From: Polyangiaceae bacterium
GTDB taxonomy: Bacteria; Myxococcota_A; Polyangia; Polyangiales; Polyangiaceae
Reading direction: 5' to 3'
Assembly: GCA_020633235.1 (NCBI GenBank)
Contig: JACKEA010000003.1
Location: forward strand, 620,001-684,000
DNA length: 64,000 bases
A program made the translations under genes and the position numbers. Positions 7,612-16,995 of this stretch are shown piece by piece (the stretch's first letter is position 1; each line of letters starts with the position of its first letter). The notes beneath the pieces are model-generated. The model did no database searches. It was given only the letters and a program-made list of their open reading frames with translations, and was not told the origin of the DNA.

Positions 7612-9807
7612 ATGGCTCGAGAGCGGCGGCCGATGTGGCCCTTGGCTTTGGTGTTGGTGTGCGTTCCTCCTCTCGTCTTCTCTGCCTGTGGCAGCTCCGG
7701 CGGGAGCGGCGGCGGTGGCGGAAGCTCCGGCAACGGGGGCAGCGGCGGCGGTGGCGGGAGCTTCTGGGATGGCGGACCCGACGCCCCCACGGAGCAGCCC
7801 AAGGCGTTGCTCGACATCTATCCCCTCGATCTGTGGGCGCAGTTCCTGCCACAGAACGAGATGCAGATGACGGTCACCCAAGATGGTGCACCGGTGTACA
7901 CCACCGGCTCACCCGTCGTGACGGTGCCGCTGGTGAACGCCGGCGCGATCCAGATCGATCTGTCCGCTCCGGAGCACGAGCCCCTCTCGGCGATCGTGAG
8001 CTACGACGGCGGCAGCGGCCTTGACGGCGCAGTGCTCCTGGCAGGGGCAGCGGCCGCGGGGCAAGGCCTCAGCCTCGCCCACGAGATGCGAGACATCAAC
8101 GGCGTCAGCGTGCCGGTGCACTCGGTGTTCCTGGGGCTTCGCCACAAGTGGTTCTCGGCGGAAGGCCGACCCGCGCGGCGCGGCAACCAGGTGACCTTCT
8201 TGCAAGACGGCGAGCAGGCCTGGGGCAGCGTGGCTCAGGATCTGAAGGCTGCGAAGAATCGCATCATGGCGGCCACCTGGTGGTGGCAGTCGGACTTCGA
8301 GCTGTATCGCGATCCGCAGAACCACCCGTACCAGACCCAGAACGAACGCTGGCCCAACACGATTTTGGGCATTTTGGAGCAGAGCCCAGCGGAGAAGCGC
8401 ATCTTGGTCGGACAGTTCTGGAGCCAGGACAGCATCCTGGCGTGGATGACCACGGACTCGAAGCTCAAGGCCTACGCCGAAGCTCCGGGAGACGGCTTCG
8501 AGTTCATGGGGCAGGCCAACGAGACCAAGGGGCAGTTTCACTTCGCCCTCACGCCCTTCACCTTCGGCGACCGCGTTCGCTCCACCTTCACCGAGACGCA
8601 GAACGAGCAGTTCGATCAGGAAGCCCAGATCACCTCCACGGTGCCCGAGCGGGACGTGGACCTCACGCTGTGGCCCGTGAGCCTGCAGACGCAGGCCGCT
8701 TCCTTCCACCAGAAGTTCATGGTGATCGACGACGAGCTCGCCTACATCGGCGGCATGAACTTGAAGGAGGTGGATTGGGACACCTCCAAGCACTTGGTGT
8801 TCGAGCCGCGACGCATGCTCTTCGACGCCACGCAAGCGGATCGCCTGGCGGTGGTGAACAAGGAGCAACTCCCGGACCAGGGCCCGCGCAAGGACTACAT
8901 GGTGCGCATCGACGGGCCGGCGGCACAGGACGCCGCCGACATCTTCCACGAGCGCTGGCAGCACCAGCTGGATTCCAAGGTGGACTACTCCGAGAACAGC
9001 ACGCCCTTCACCGTGAAGCGCGACATTCCGGAGCGCCCGAACGGCATCCAGATGCAGGTGACGGCCACCCTGCCCCAGCCCTTCTGGGAGCACGCCATCG
9101 CGGAAACCTGGTTCAATGCGGTCAATCAGGCGGAAAACTACATCTACATCGAGGACCAGTATTTCCGCGTACCGATGCTGAACGAGGCCATCGAGGCGCG
9201 CATGCAGGCCAAGCCGAATCTGCGCCTGATCGTGATCACCAAGCCGATCAACGAGTACGCGGACCCCGGCTGCGTGTGGACCTACAAGTCCCACGAGCTG
9301 TTCAAGAACAAGTTCGGCTCACGCTACATGATGCTGCAGCTGCGCGCCTTCGACACCGTGGAGGTGAGCTTCGCCATCGACGAGACCGAATCTCGCTTCG
9401 CCGACATGGACGTGCACGCCAAGATGCTGATCGTGGACGACAAGTTCATGAGCGTAGGGTCGTGCAACAAGAACAACCGCGGCATCGTGTACGAAGGCGA
9501 GCTCAACGTGGCGGTGCTCGACGCGGCGTGGGTGCACAGCGCACGCCAGCAGATCTTCGCCAACATGCTCCCGGCCGGCACCCAGCCCACGGACGACGTG
9601 GCCACCTGGTGGAAACAGTTCCAGAACGCTGCCGCGTGGAACGACGGCGTCTATTCCGCCTGGGACGCGGAAGGCGGCGACATCAACCTGAACGGCGCGC
9701 CGCTGCCGGACATGTACACGCCCAAGGGCTTCGTGTACTCGCTGAACTTCGGCCCCCCTTCGGACTGCCTGTTCGAGAGCGTGGGTCCGGACATGACCTT
9801 GTATTGA
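7612..9807 (+). CDS. Secreted phospholipase D-like lipoprotein, large two-HKD type
   Basis: The protein has 731 residues. The signal peptide ends in VFSACG, then a Gly/Ser-rich linker and about 100 residues of beta-rich sequence. Two PLD catalytic motifs follow: HQKFMVID with downstream GGMN, and HAKMLIVD with downstream GSCNKNNRG. The spacing and size resemble eukaryotic-type phospholipase D more than the smaller neighbour at 5251-7317. The ATG at 7612 sits directly before a basic, hydrophobic signal sequence. Being divergent from another PLD-like lipoprotein suggests shared control and related envelope or predatory use; this is inferred. Confidence 0.85.
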   Translation: MARERRPMWPLALVLVCVPPLVFSACGSSGGSGGGGGSSGNGGSGGGGGSFWDGGPDAPTEQPKALLDIYPLDLWAQFLPQNEMQMTVTQDGAPVYTTGSPVVTVPLVNAGAIQIDLSAPEHEPLSAIVSYDGGSGLDGAVLLAGAAAAGQGLSLAHEMRDINGVSVPVHSVFLGLRHKWFSAEGRPARRGNQVTFLQDGEQAWGSVAQDLKAAKNRIMAATWWWQSDFELYRDPQNHPYQTQNERWPNTILGILEQSPAEKRILVGQFWSQDSILAWMTTDSKLKAYAEAPGDGFEFMGQANETKGQFHFALTPFTFGDRVRSTFTETQNEQFDQEAQITSTVPERDVDLTLWPVSLQTQAASFHQKFMVIDDELAYIGGMNLKEVDWDTSKHLVFEPRRMLFDATQADRLAVVNKEQLPDQGPRKDYMVRIDGPAAQDAADIFHERWQHQLDSKVDYSENSTPFTVKRDIPERPNGIQMQVTATLPQPFWEHAIAETWFNAVNQAENYIYIEDQYFRVPMLNEAIEARMQAKPNLRLIVITKPINEYADPGCVWTYKSHELFKNKFGSRYMMLQLRAFDTVEVSFAIDETESRFADMDVHAKMLIVDDKFMSVGSCNKNNRGIVYEGELNVAVLDAAWVHSARQQIFANMLPAGTQPTDDVATWWKQFQNAAAWNDGVYSAWDAEGGDINLNGAPLPDMYTPKGFVYSLNFGPPSDCLFESVGPDMTLY

Positions 9808-9868
9808 CGTTTTCTGGTTGGTCCGGCGCGAGCCCCGTCCCGGAACGAAGCTTGCTTCGCTCTCCGGT

Positions 9869-10321
9869 GTGGAATCCGAGCTGTTCGTGGTCCTCCGGGT
9901 CGTGCTCGCCGGCGTTTTCGGCGGCGTCATAGGCCTGGAGCGCGAAGCGCGCTCGCGCCCTGCGGGCCTGCGGACTCACGTTTTGGTGGCCTGCGCCGCC
10001 GCCTTGTTCGTGTCCCTGGGAGACGTGATGATGCAGCGTGGGGAAGGCGGCGGCGCGGTCGCGCTGCGCTCGGATCCGCTCCGCATTTTGGAAGCCGTGG
10101 TCACCGGCGTGAGCTTCATCGGTGCCGGCACGATCCTGTTCCGCCGTGGAAAGGATCGTCTGGAGGGAATCACGACGGCGGGGTCGATCTTGGTGACGGC
10201 AGCCATCGGCATCGCGACGGCGCTGTCACAGTATTGGACCGCCGGACTGGTGACGGTCTTCGTGTTTGCCGTGCTGCACGGCCTTTCGCGGCTGGATGAA
10301 GCGCTGGAGAACCGCCGCTAG
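9869..10321 (+). CDS. MgtC/SapB-family membrane protein
   Basis: About 150 residues with four to five hydrophobic helices. The family signature is visible: GVIGLERE near the N-terminus, RPAGLRTH, and GVSFIGAGTI with a following GITTAGS. MgtC proteins are inner-membrane proteins linked to growth in low magnesium and to control of the F1Fo ATPase; the soluble C-terminal domain of the Salmonella protein is absent here. The start is uncertain: GTG 9869 lies just before the first helix, while a TTG at 9818 would add 17 residues. The stop overlaps the convergent DUF2277 gene at a CTAG palindrome. Confidence 0.85.
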   Translation: MESELFVVLRVVLAGVFGGVIGLEREARSRPAGLRTHVLVACAAALFVSLGDVMMQRGEGGGAVALRSDPLRILEAVVTGVSFIGAGTILFRRGKDRLEGITTAGSILVTAAIGIATALSQYWTAGLVTVFVFAVLHGLSRLDEALENRR

Positions 10322-10584
10322 CGCCCACGCGCGGCGAAGCGGGCGCGGGCCTTGTCGCGTTCTTCTTCTCGATTCTTGGGTGGCGCGCTCGTTCGTAGCC
10401 GAGAGAGCAACTGCTCCGTCACTCGCGTGATTTGCTCTACAGCTTCGTGGAAGGCGTCTTCGTTCACGCGAGACGGCTTGGTGCTGCCGCTCACCTTGCG
10501 GACGTATTGCAGCGCAGCGGCGCGCACCTCGTCTTCCGTCGTCGGTGGATCGAAGTTGAACAGGGGACGAATGTTGCGGCACAT
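10318..10584 (-). CDS. DUF2277 family protein
   Basis: This small protein of 88 residues starts MCRNIRPLFNFDPP, the hallmark of DUF2277. A helical region with AALQYVRKVSG and a charged tail (REEERDKARARFAARGR) follow. The function of the family is unknown. The ATG at 10584 matches the conserved family start; an in-frame upstream extension is not needed. It is convergent with the MgtC-like gene, with overlapping stops. Confidence 0.88.
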   Translation of the reverse strand: MCRNIRPLFNFDPPTTEDEVRAAALQYVRKVSGSTKPSRVNEDAFHEAVEQITRVTEQLLSRLRTSAPPKNREEERDKARARFAARGR

Positions 10585-10600
10585 GCTGCTCAGAATACCC

Positions 10601-10885
10601 TCACCCGTGCAGCGCGGCGTAGGGCGAGCTCGCAAGCGGAACGCCCCAGCTCTCGAGCAAATCCGACAGCTGGCTCAGACCGGGCGCCACATGGAGCGCC
10701 CCACTCTCGTGCTCCAGGATTGGCGTCTCGAGCTTGGTGTCGCCGAGCCTCTGATCGACGCGCTCCCGTTGGTCGGGGTGGCGCTCGAGGTTCACGACGC
10801 GGAAATCCGCACCGCGAAGGAACAGGAAGCCGACGACACCGAGGGAAAACGGGCACGCCGGTCGCACGTAGACGACCAGCTTCAC
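10601..10885 (-). CDS. Glutaredoxin-like thioredoxin-fold protein
   Basis: About 94 residues. The first strand (VKLVVYVRPACPFS) places a CPFS motif as in monothiol glutaredoxins. A later TPILEHESG segment supplies the cis-proline (TP) typical of the fold. A role in thiol redox or cluster transfer is plausible but unproven. The start is uncertain: GTG 10885 immediately precedes the first strand. It is divergent from the respiratory operon across about 150 bp. Confidence 0.65.
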   Translation of the reverse strand: MKLVVYVRPACPFSLGVVGFLFLRGADFRVVNLERHPDQRERVDQRLGDTKLETPILEHESGALHVAPGLSQLSDLLESWGVPLASSPYAALHG

Positions 10886-11033
10886 GGCGCGCCCCACTGC
10901 AAGCTCGATGCCGGGATTCGCCCCTGTCAAAGTGCATGGAAGCGGCGAATTGGGACGCGACACATCGCCCCGGTGTCGCCGATCGACCCACTCACGGAGC
11001 TGAACTGCGGGCACTGCTCTCCGAGGTGCTGGC

Positions 11034-11714
11034 ATGGTCACTGCACCCCGGCGCGCGCTGACCATGAGCGCACCGTTTCCGCCCTGGACCAACTCGTTGA
11101 TGCGAGTCGGCACGCTGCTGTGCGCTAGCGTGCTGGTGGGTGGACCGGCGCTGCTCATCGCGTGGGTTCGCAGCCCCCTCCACACGCATCAGGGCGAGCC
11201 GGTGGAGCAACCCATCGATTTCGACCATCGCCACCACGTGCGGGACGACGGCATTCCCTGCCTGTACTGCCACACGGACGCGGAGCGTTCGCCGAACGCG
11301 GGGGTGCCCTCCACCGAGGTGTGCATGAGTTGCCATGCTCAGATTTGGACCGACAGTCCGCTGCTGGCTCCGGTGCGTCGCAGCTACTTCGAGGACGAGC
11401 CCATCCACTGGAAGCGGGTGAACGTGCTGCCGGACTTCGTCTTCTTCAATCACGCGGCCCACGTTCGCCAGGGCGTGGGCTGCGAGACCTGCCACGGTCG
11501 CGTGGATCTGATGGCGAACGTGGTCGCTCATGCGCCACTGCAGATGAAGTGGTGTCTCGATTGCCACCGCGATCCCGAGCGTCATCTCAGACCTCCGAGC
11601 GAGGTTACGACCATGGGCTACCAGCCTTCGGAGCCTCAGCGCGTGGTGGGCCGCCGCATCGCGCGAGAGCTCGATATTCACCCCCCGACCTACTGCAGCG
11701 GTTGTCACCGCTGA
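11034..11714 (+). CDS. actA: Alternative Complex III subunit ActA, pentahaem cytochrome c
   Basis: The protein has 226 residues, with one N-terminal membrane anchor and then a periplasmic domain. Five haem-binding motifs are visible: CLYCH, CMSCH, CETCH, CLDCH and CSGCH. In Alternative Complex III this subunit carries electrons from the quinol-oxidising core towards a cytochrome c or directly to the oxidase. The ATG at 11034 follows GAGGTG at a suitable distance; an internal ATG at 11064 has no such site. It is the first gene of a ten-plus gene operon whose members overlap or lie within a few bases. Confidence 0.93.
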   Translation: MVTAPRRALTMSAPFPPWTNSLMRVGTLLCASVLVGGPALLIAWVRSPLHTHQGEPVEQPIDFDHRHHVRDDGIPCLYCHTDAERSPNAGVPSTEVCMSCHAQIWTDSPLLAPVRRSYFEDEPIHWKRVNVLPDFVFFNHAAHVRQGVGCETCHGRVDLMANVVAHAPLQMKWCLDCHRDPERHLRPPSEVTTMGYQPSEPQRVVGRRIARELDIHPPTYCSGCHR

Positions 11715-11719
11715 GCGCC

Positions 11720-14572
11720 ATGAAGGACCCCCTCGAGCTCGAAACCGGCGCGGACGACCGACGACGGATCGCGCCCTCGGCGCTGACTCGGCGGAAGTTC
11801 TTGGGTTGGTCGTCCGTGGGCGTGCTCGGCCTCGGGCTCGAGGCGTGCAGCAAGCCGCCGCCCGAAGACATCGTGCCTTACGTACGGCGGCCTCCAGAGG
11901 TCGTCCCCGGCGTCGCCACGTTCTACGCCACCATGTGTGAGCGCGAAGGCTATGCCTTTGGGCTGCTCGGGGAGAGCCACGAGGGGCGCCCCACGAAGGT
12001 CGAAGGGCATCCGCTTCACCCCGCCAGCTTGGGCGCCACCGGGATCCGAGAGCAGGCGGCCATCGGTGCGCTGTACGATCCGGACCGCGCTCGCGGAGTG
12101 AAGCGGAATGGGCACACGGCGAGCTACCAGGACCTCGCCGAGCTGCTCGACCCACGGGGCGCGGCGCCGTGGGTCGAGCGACGTGGGGAAGGTCTCCACC
12201 TGCTGCTGCAGCCGACGTCCTCGGAGCTCGTGGCGGCCCAACTGGCGGCGCTCCGCGCCGCGTATCCGAGCCTCACCGTGCACTTCGACAGCGGCGGCTG
12301 GACTCCGCCCGAGTGGGGGGCCACTCGCGACGTGCTCGGAGACGTTTTCGACCTCCGCCATGATCTGTCCCACGCCGACGTGGTCGTCGCGCTGGGCAGC
12401 GACTTCATGAGCGGCAGCGGGCCGGAGGGCGTCGGACCCGCTCGCCAGCTCGCGCGGCGGCGAGGCGCGACGCAGCCTTCGGATTCGATGCCGCGGCTAT
12501 ACGTCGTGGAGAGCGCCGTCAGTGTCACCGGCGCCAGCGCGGACCATCGTCTGCCACTTCCCGAGGGCGAGCTCGGACGCTTCGCCGCAGAGCTCTTGCG
12601 CGCCGTAGGCGGCGCCGGCAAAGAAGGCCCACGGCACCAGAGCGGGCACGCCGACTTCGTCGATGCTCTGGCGCGCGACCTGACCGCGCACCGCGGGCGC
12701 TGCGCAGTGCTCGTCGGTCGGCGTCAGCCGCCGGAGGTGCATGCGCTCGGCATCGCTCTGAACGCCACCCTCGAATGCCTGGGCAAGACGGTGCTCCCCA
12801 CGCCGCCGGTCCTGTTGGACGCGGGTTCGCGCGCTTGGGACCCGGCGCGCCTCACGGACGCGCTGGAGCGGGACGCGGTGGACACGCTGTTGGTGTTGGG
12901 CGGAAACCCCGCCTACTCGGGCCCGGCGGGCTTCCGCCAGCTCCTGATGAAGGCCCGAGAACGCATTTATCTAGGCCGCTACGAGAACGAAACCGCACAG
13001 CTGGCGACGGCGTTCGTCCCCGAAGCGCACTTCTTGGAGAGTTGGGGCGATGGCCGCGCATTGGACGGAACTCTGACCGTCCAGCAACCGCTGATCCGAC
13101 CACTGTTCGACGGCAAGACCGCGAGCGAGATCCTGGCGCTGCTCCTCGGCCAACGCGGCGCGAACGCACGGCGACTATTCTACGCTCACTTCGAGCCGCG
13201 GCACGCCGATCTCGGCGAGTTGCTCGCGCAAGGCTTGGCACCCGGCAGCGCACTGACGCCCGCCGAGCCGAAGGTGAGCTCGGCTGCCGTGGCGCGAGCG
13301 CTCGGGCGCATTCCGCCAGAACCCCGCACCGCCCTCGAGCTCGACGTGTTGCCGGATCCGCGGCTCGGCACCGGCAGCGACGGCAACGTACCCTGGCTGC
13401 TGGAGCTGCCCGAGCCGGTGAGCAAGCTGGTGTGGGACAACGCGTTGCTCGTCGCTCCGGCGCTGGCGAAGCGCGAGGGGCTCACCACCGGGGACGTGGT
13501 GCGCGTCTCACGGCGCGGCGACCACGTCGAGATCCCGGTGCTGGTGCAACCGGGGCAAGCACCCGGCGCGGTATGCGCGTGGCTCGGTTGGGGACGCAGC
13601 GGCGCCGAGTCCAACGTGCGCGGCAAGGGCGTGGACGTCTCACCGCTGCGGATGGCGGAGAGCCCCTTCTTGGTTGTCGGAGTGAAGCTCGAGAAGACCG
13701 GAAGACGCCACCAGCTGGTCACCACCCAGCAGGAAGGCAGCCAGCACGGACGCCCCATCGCCCTGCGCAAGAGTCGCGCTGAATGGAAGGCGGAACCCGA
13801 CTTCGCGCGGCCGCAGAACGAGGACCCAGACAGCATTCTACCGGATCGTCTGCACGGGTCGCCGCAGTGGGGAATGGCCATCGATCTGTCGAAGTGCACC
13901 GGTTGCAGCACCTGCGTGATCGCCTGTCAGGTCGAGAACAACGTTCCCGTGGTCGGCAAGGGGCAGGTAGCGCTGGGTCGCGAGATGCACTGGCTTCGCA
14001 TCGACCGCTACTACGAGGGCAGCGAAGACAATCCCCGCGTGGATTCGCAGCCCATGGCGTGTCAGCACTGCGAGAAGGCCCCCTGCGAGTACGTGTGCCC
14101 GGTGAACGCCACGGTGCACAGCCCAGACGGCCTGAACGAGATGGTCTACAACCGCTGCGTTGGCACGCGGTTCTGCTCCAACAACTGTCCGTACAAGGTT
14201 CGGCGCTTCAACTTCTACAACTACAACCAGCATCCGCCGCCGATTCTCGAGCTGTCCAAGAACCCCGACGTGACAGTGCGAGGGCGCGGCGTGATGGAGA
14301 AGTGCACCTATTGCGTGCAGCGCATACGCCGCGCCCAGATCGACGCGCGCATCGCTCGGAAGCGTCTCGCCGACGGCGACGTCGTCACCGCCTGTCAACA
14401 GGCGTGTCCCACGAGGGCCATCGAGTTCGGGGACGTCTCCGACCCGCGTTCCAAGGTGAGCCAAGCGCAGCACAACCGCCGCGCCTACGCCGTATTGAAC
14501 GAGGTGGGGACGGTTCCACGTACCCGCTATCTGGCCCGCATCGACGACGAGAACCCCGAGGTGGGCTCGTGA
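11720..14572 (+). CDS. actB: Alternative Complex III subunit ActB (molybdopterin-fold plus FeS domain)
   Basis: The protein has 950 residues. A twin-arginine signal (TRRKFLGWSSVG) leads into a large domain of the molybdopterin oxidoreductase fold, which in this complex binds no molybdenum. The last 230 residues form a ferredoxin-like domain with four cysteine sets, for example CTGCSTC, CQHCEKAPC, CVGTRFCSNNC and CTYC with a later CQQAC. These fit iron-sulphur clusters that carry electrons from the quinol site to the ActA/ActE haems. It starts 5 bp after the actA stop. Confidence 0.93.
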   Translation: MKDPLELETGADDRRRIAPSALTRRKFLGWSSVGVLGLGLEACSKPPPEDIVPYVRRPPEVVPGVATFYATMCEREGYAFGLLGESHEGRPTKVEGHPLHPASLGATGIREQAAIGALYDPDRARGVKRNGHTASYQDLAELLDPRGAAPWVERRGEGLHLLLQPTSSELVAAQLAALRAAYPSLTVHFDSGGWTPPEWGATRDVLGDVFDLRHDLSHADVVVALGSDFMSGSGPEGVGPARQLARRRGATQPSDSMPRLYVVESAVSVTGASADHRLPLPEGELGRFAAELLRAVGGAGKEGPRHQSGHADFVDALARDLTAHRGRCAVLVGRRQPPEVHALGIALNATLECLGKTVLPTPPVLLDAGSRAWDPARLTDALERDAVDTLLVLGGNPAYSGPAGFRQLLMKARERIYLGRYENETAQLATAFVPEAHFLESWGDGRALDGTLTVQQPLIRPLFDGKTASEILALLLGQRGANARRLFYAHFEPRHADLGELLAQGLAPGSALTPAEPKVSSAAVARALGRIPPEPRTALELDVLPDPRLGTGSDGNVPWLLELPEPVSKLVWDNALLVAPALAKREGLTTGDVVRVSRRGDHVEIPVLVQPGQAPGAVCAWLGWGRSGAESNVRGKGVDVSPLRMAESPFLVVGVKLEKTGRRHQLVTTQQEGSQHGRPIALRKSRAEWKAEPDFARPQNEDPDSILPDRLHGSPQWGMAIDLSKCTGCSTCVIACQVENNVPVVGKGQVALGREMHWLRIDRYYEGSEDNPRVDSQPMACQHCEKAPCEYVCPVNATVHSPDGLNEMVYNRCVGTRFCSNNCPYKVRRFNFYNYNQHPPPILELSKNPDVTVRGRGVMEKCTYCVQRIRRAQIDARIARKRLADGDVVTACQQACPTRAIEFGDVSDPRSKVSQAQHNRRAYAVLNEVGTVPRTRYLARIDDENPEVGS

Positions 14573-15945
14573 CCGTGGGCCAAGACCGCATGATGCGCGG
14601 TCAATGGACGCACGCCACGCTCACGTCGCGGCTGCTCGAACCGCTCGAGAAGCGCTCGCGCGGCTACGACGTCTTGATGGTCGTGTGCCTGCTCGGCACC
14701 GTGATGCTGTTCTCTGCCATAGGCTACACGTTCCTCACGGGTATCGGCACCTGGGGCAACAACATCCCCGTTGCCTGGGCTTTCGCCATCATCAACTTCG
14801 TGTGGTGGATCGGGATCGGCCACGCCGGCACGTTCATCAGCGCCATCCTGCTGTTGCTCGAGCAGCGCTGGCGCACGTCGCTCAATCGGCTGGCAGAAGG
14901 GATGACGCTGTTCGCGTTGGTGCAGGCCGGCATGTTCCCGCTGCTGCATCTAGGGCGGCCTTGGTTCTTCTACTGGCTCATCCCCTACCCCGCGACGATG
15001 GGCACGTGGCCCCAATTCATCAGCACGCTCACCTGGGACGTGGCGGCGGTCTTCACCTACACCATGGTCTCGATCCTATTCTGGTACCTGGGCCTGATTC
15101 CGGATCTCGCCATCGTGCGGGATCGCGCGCAGTCGCTACGTAAAAGGCGCATCTACGGCTTCTTCGCTCTCGGTTGGCGCGGCACCGCCAGCCACTGGCG
15201 CCACTACCGCTACGCCCAGCTGCTGATAGGCGGGTTGGCCACGCCGCTGGTGCTCTCCGTGCACAGCATCGTCAGCATGGACTTTGCCATCGCCAAGCTT
15301 CCGGGCTGGCATTCCCCGATCTTCCCGCCGTACTTCGTGGCCGGCGCCATCTTCAGCGGGTTTGCGATGGTGATCACGCTGGTGGTGCCACTGCGACGCT
15401 ACTTCCGCTTGGAAAAGATCATCACCACGCGGCACTTCGACCTGATGGCGAAGCTCTTGCTCGTCACGGGCTTGATCGTCGGTTACAGCTACGCCAGCGA
15501 GCTGTACACCGCCTGGTACAGCGCCGACGGCTTCGAACGCTGGATGTCTTTCCACACGCGGATGCTCGGTCCCCTGGCGTGGACCTGGTGGTTGGTCATC
15601 TTCTGCAACGTCGTCGTGCCCCAGTCCCTATGGTTCTCGAGAGTGCGGAAGAGCACCTGGGCGCTGTGGATCGTGTCCATCTTGATCCAGATCGGCATGT
15701 GGACAGAGCGGTTCGTGCTGATCGTCACTTCGGAGCACCAGGACTGGCTGCCGTCGAGTTGGGACATGTACACACCCAGCGTGATCGATGGCGCCATCAT
15801 CTTCGGCACCCTCTTCTTCTTCCTGCTCCTGTTCCTGCTCATGGTTCGCTACGTGCCCTTCATTCCCATCGCGGAGTCGAAGGAGCTCGTCTACGAGGCG
15901 GCGCACCCGCGAAAGGAGGCCCATGCGACGGGTTCTCTTGGCTGA
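14569..15945 (+). CDS. actC: Alternative Complex III subunit ActC, NrfD/PsrC-like quinol-binding protein
   Basis: The protein has 458 residues and about ten hydrophobic helices, with segments such as FVWWIGIGHAGTFISAILLL typical of NrfD-like membrane subunits. In Alternative Complex III, ActC binds menaquinol on the periplasmic side and may form a proton path. The GTG at 14569 overlaps the actB stop (GTGA) and has GAGG upstream. The long cytoplasmic loop between helices 5 and 6 holds many Arg and His residues. Confidence 0.93.
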   Translation: MTVGQDRMMRGQWTHATLTSRLLEPLEKRSRGYDVLMVVCLLGTVMLFSAIGYTFLTGIGTWGNNIPVAWAFAIINFVWWIGIGHAGTFISAILLLLEQRWRTSLNRLAEGMTLFALVQAGMFPLLHLGRPWFFYWLIPYPATMGTWPQFISTLTWDVAAVFTYTMVSILFWYLGLIPDLAIVRDRAQSLRKRRIYGFFALGWRGTASHWRHYRYAQLLIGGLATPLVLSVHSIVSMDFAIAKLPGWHSPIFPPYFVAGAIFSGFAMVITLVVPLRRYFRLEKIITTRHFDLMAKLLLVTGLIVGYSYASELYTAWYSADGFERWMSFHTRMLGPLAWTWWLVIFCNVVVPQSLWFSRVRKSTWALWIVSILIQIGMWTERFVLIVTSEHQDWLPSSWDMYTPSVIDGAIIFGTLFFFLLLFLLMVRYVPFIPIAESKELVYEAAHPRKEAHATGSLG

Positions 15946-16447
15946 GTTCGAAAGCTCCGACGCGTGTGCCGGCGCCATCTCCAAGCTCAAAGCCTCGGGG
16001 CACTCGGAGCTGGATGCCTACATGCCCTTCCCGGCCAAGAACGTGGAAGAGGCCCTGGCGCTGCCCAAGACACCGCTGCCCAAGTGGGTGCTCGCTGGGG
16101 GGCTCACCGGCGCGGCGCTCGCGTACTTCATCCTGTGGTGGACCCAGAACGTCGGCTATCCGCTCGACGTCGGCTCGCACCCCACTCACTCCGTACCCGC
16201 GTACATCGGCATCACCTTCGAGACCGCGGTGCTGTTCGCCAGCTTCACTGCATTCCTCGGAATGCTGCGGCTGTGTCGCCTGCCGCGGCTGTATCACCCG
16301 GTGTTCGACGTCGAAGGCTTCGAGCGAGCCAGCGTGGATCGCTTCTTCGTGAGCGTCGGCACCACGGGAGAGAGCACCGAACGGCGCCTGCTCGAGCTCG
16401 GCGCGCTTCGCGTGGTGGAGCTGGATCTCGGGGAGGAAGCGCCATGA
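15923..16447 (+). CDS. actD: Alternative Complex III subunit ActD
   Basis: The protein has 174 residues: a soluble N-terminal part, two membrane helices (about residues 56-75 and 95-115) and a short C-terminal domain. Size, helix pattern and position between actC and actE match ActD, a peripheral cytoplasmic-facing membrane subunit. The ATG at 15923 is backed by an excellent AAAGGAGG site that lies inside the end of actC, so the genes overlap by 23 bp. Confidence 0.9.
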   Translation: MRRVLLAEFESSDACAGAISKLKASGHSELDAYMPFPAKNVEEALALPKTPLPKWVLAGGLTGAALAYFILWWTQNVGYPLDVGSHPTHSVPAYIGITFETAVLFASFTAFLGMLRLCRLPRLYHPVFDVEGFERASVDRFFVSVGTTGESTERRLLELGALRVVELDLGEEAP

Positions 16448-16995
16448 AGTACGTGGCTCTCTGCTTGCTGATCCTCACGTCGTGCCGCAGCCACGCGGTG
16501 TTCCGCGAGATCGATCCGAGCTTCAATCGCATGCAGGTGCAGCCTCGCGTAGATCCCTACGAAGAGAGCGCGTTCTTCTCGGATGGTCTCGACATGCGGC
16601 AGCCGCCGCGGGGCACGGTGCCGTTCTCGCCACGCCCCACGAGCACACGTCCGCCGCTCACTCGCGCGCTCTTGGAGCGGGGCCAGAATCGCTTCGACAT
16701 CACCTGCGCCGCCTGCCACGGTCCCCTCGGAAACGGGGATACCGTAGTGGCGGAGCACATGCAGCGGCGCCCCCCGTCGCTCCACGAGCCGCGCATAGGA
16801 AAACTCTCGGACGCCGAGCTGTATCGCGTCATACGGGAGGGTTACGGATACATGCCCAGCTACGCGGCGAAACTGCCACCAAAGGACAGCTGGGCGGTGG
16901 TGGCCTACGTCCGGGCACTGCGCCTCAGTCAGAACGTGCAGGTGAGCGCGCTCTCGGAGCACCTGCAGCGCGAGCTCCGAAAGGAGGCCCAGTGA
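16444..16995 (+). CDS. actE: Alternative Complex III subunit ActE, monohaem cytochrome c lipoprotein
   Basis: The protein has 183 residues. A lipobox-like ILTSC ends the signal peptide. A single CAACH haem motif lies at about residue 80, and the late MPSY segment offers the methionine axial ligand. ActE is the mono-haem lipoprotein of the complex, on the periplasmic side, and can hand electrons to the oxidase. The ATG overlaps the actD stop (ATGA). Confidence 0.92.
   Translation: MKYVALCLLILTSCRSHAVFREIDPSFNRMQVQPRVDPYEESAFFSDGLDMRQPPRGTVPFSPRPTSTRPPLTRALLERGQNRFDITCAACHGPLGNGDTVVAEHMQRRPPSLHEPRIGKLSDAELYRVIREGYGYMPSYAAKLPPKDSWAVVAYVRALRLSQNVQVSALSEHLQRELRKEAQ

Noticed and set aside
10886..11033. 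TTGACA on the minus strand as a promoter for the glutaredoxin gene
   Set aside because: The hexamer is exact but no acceptable -10 lies 16-18 bp downstream.
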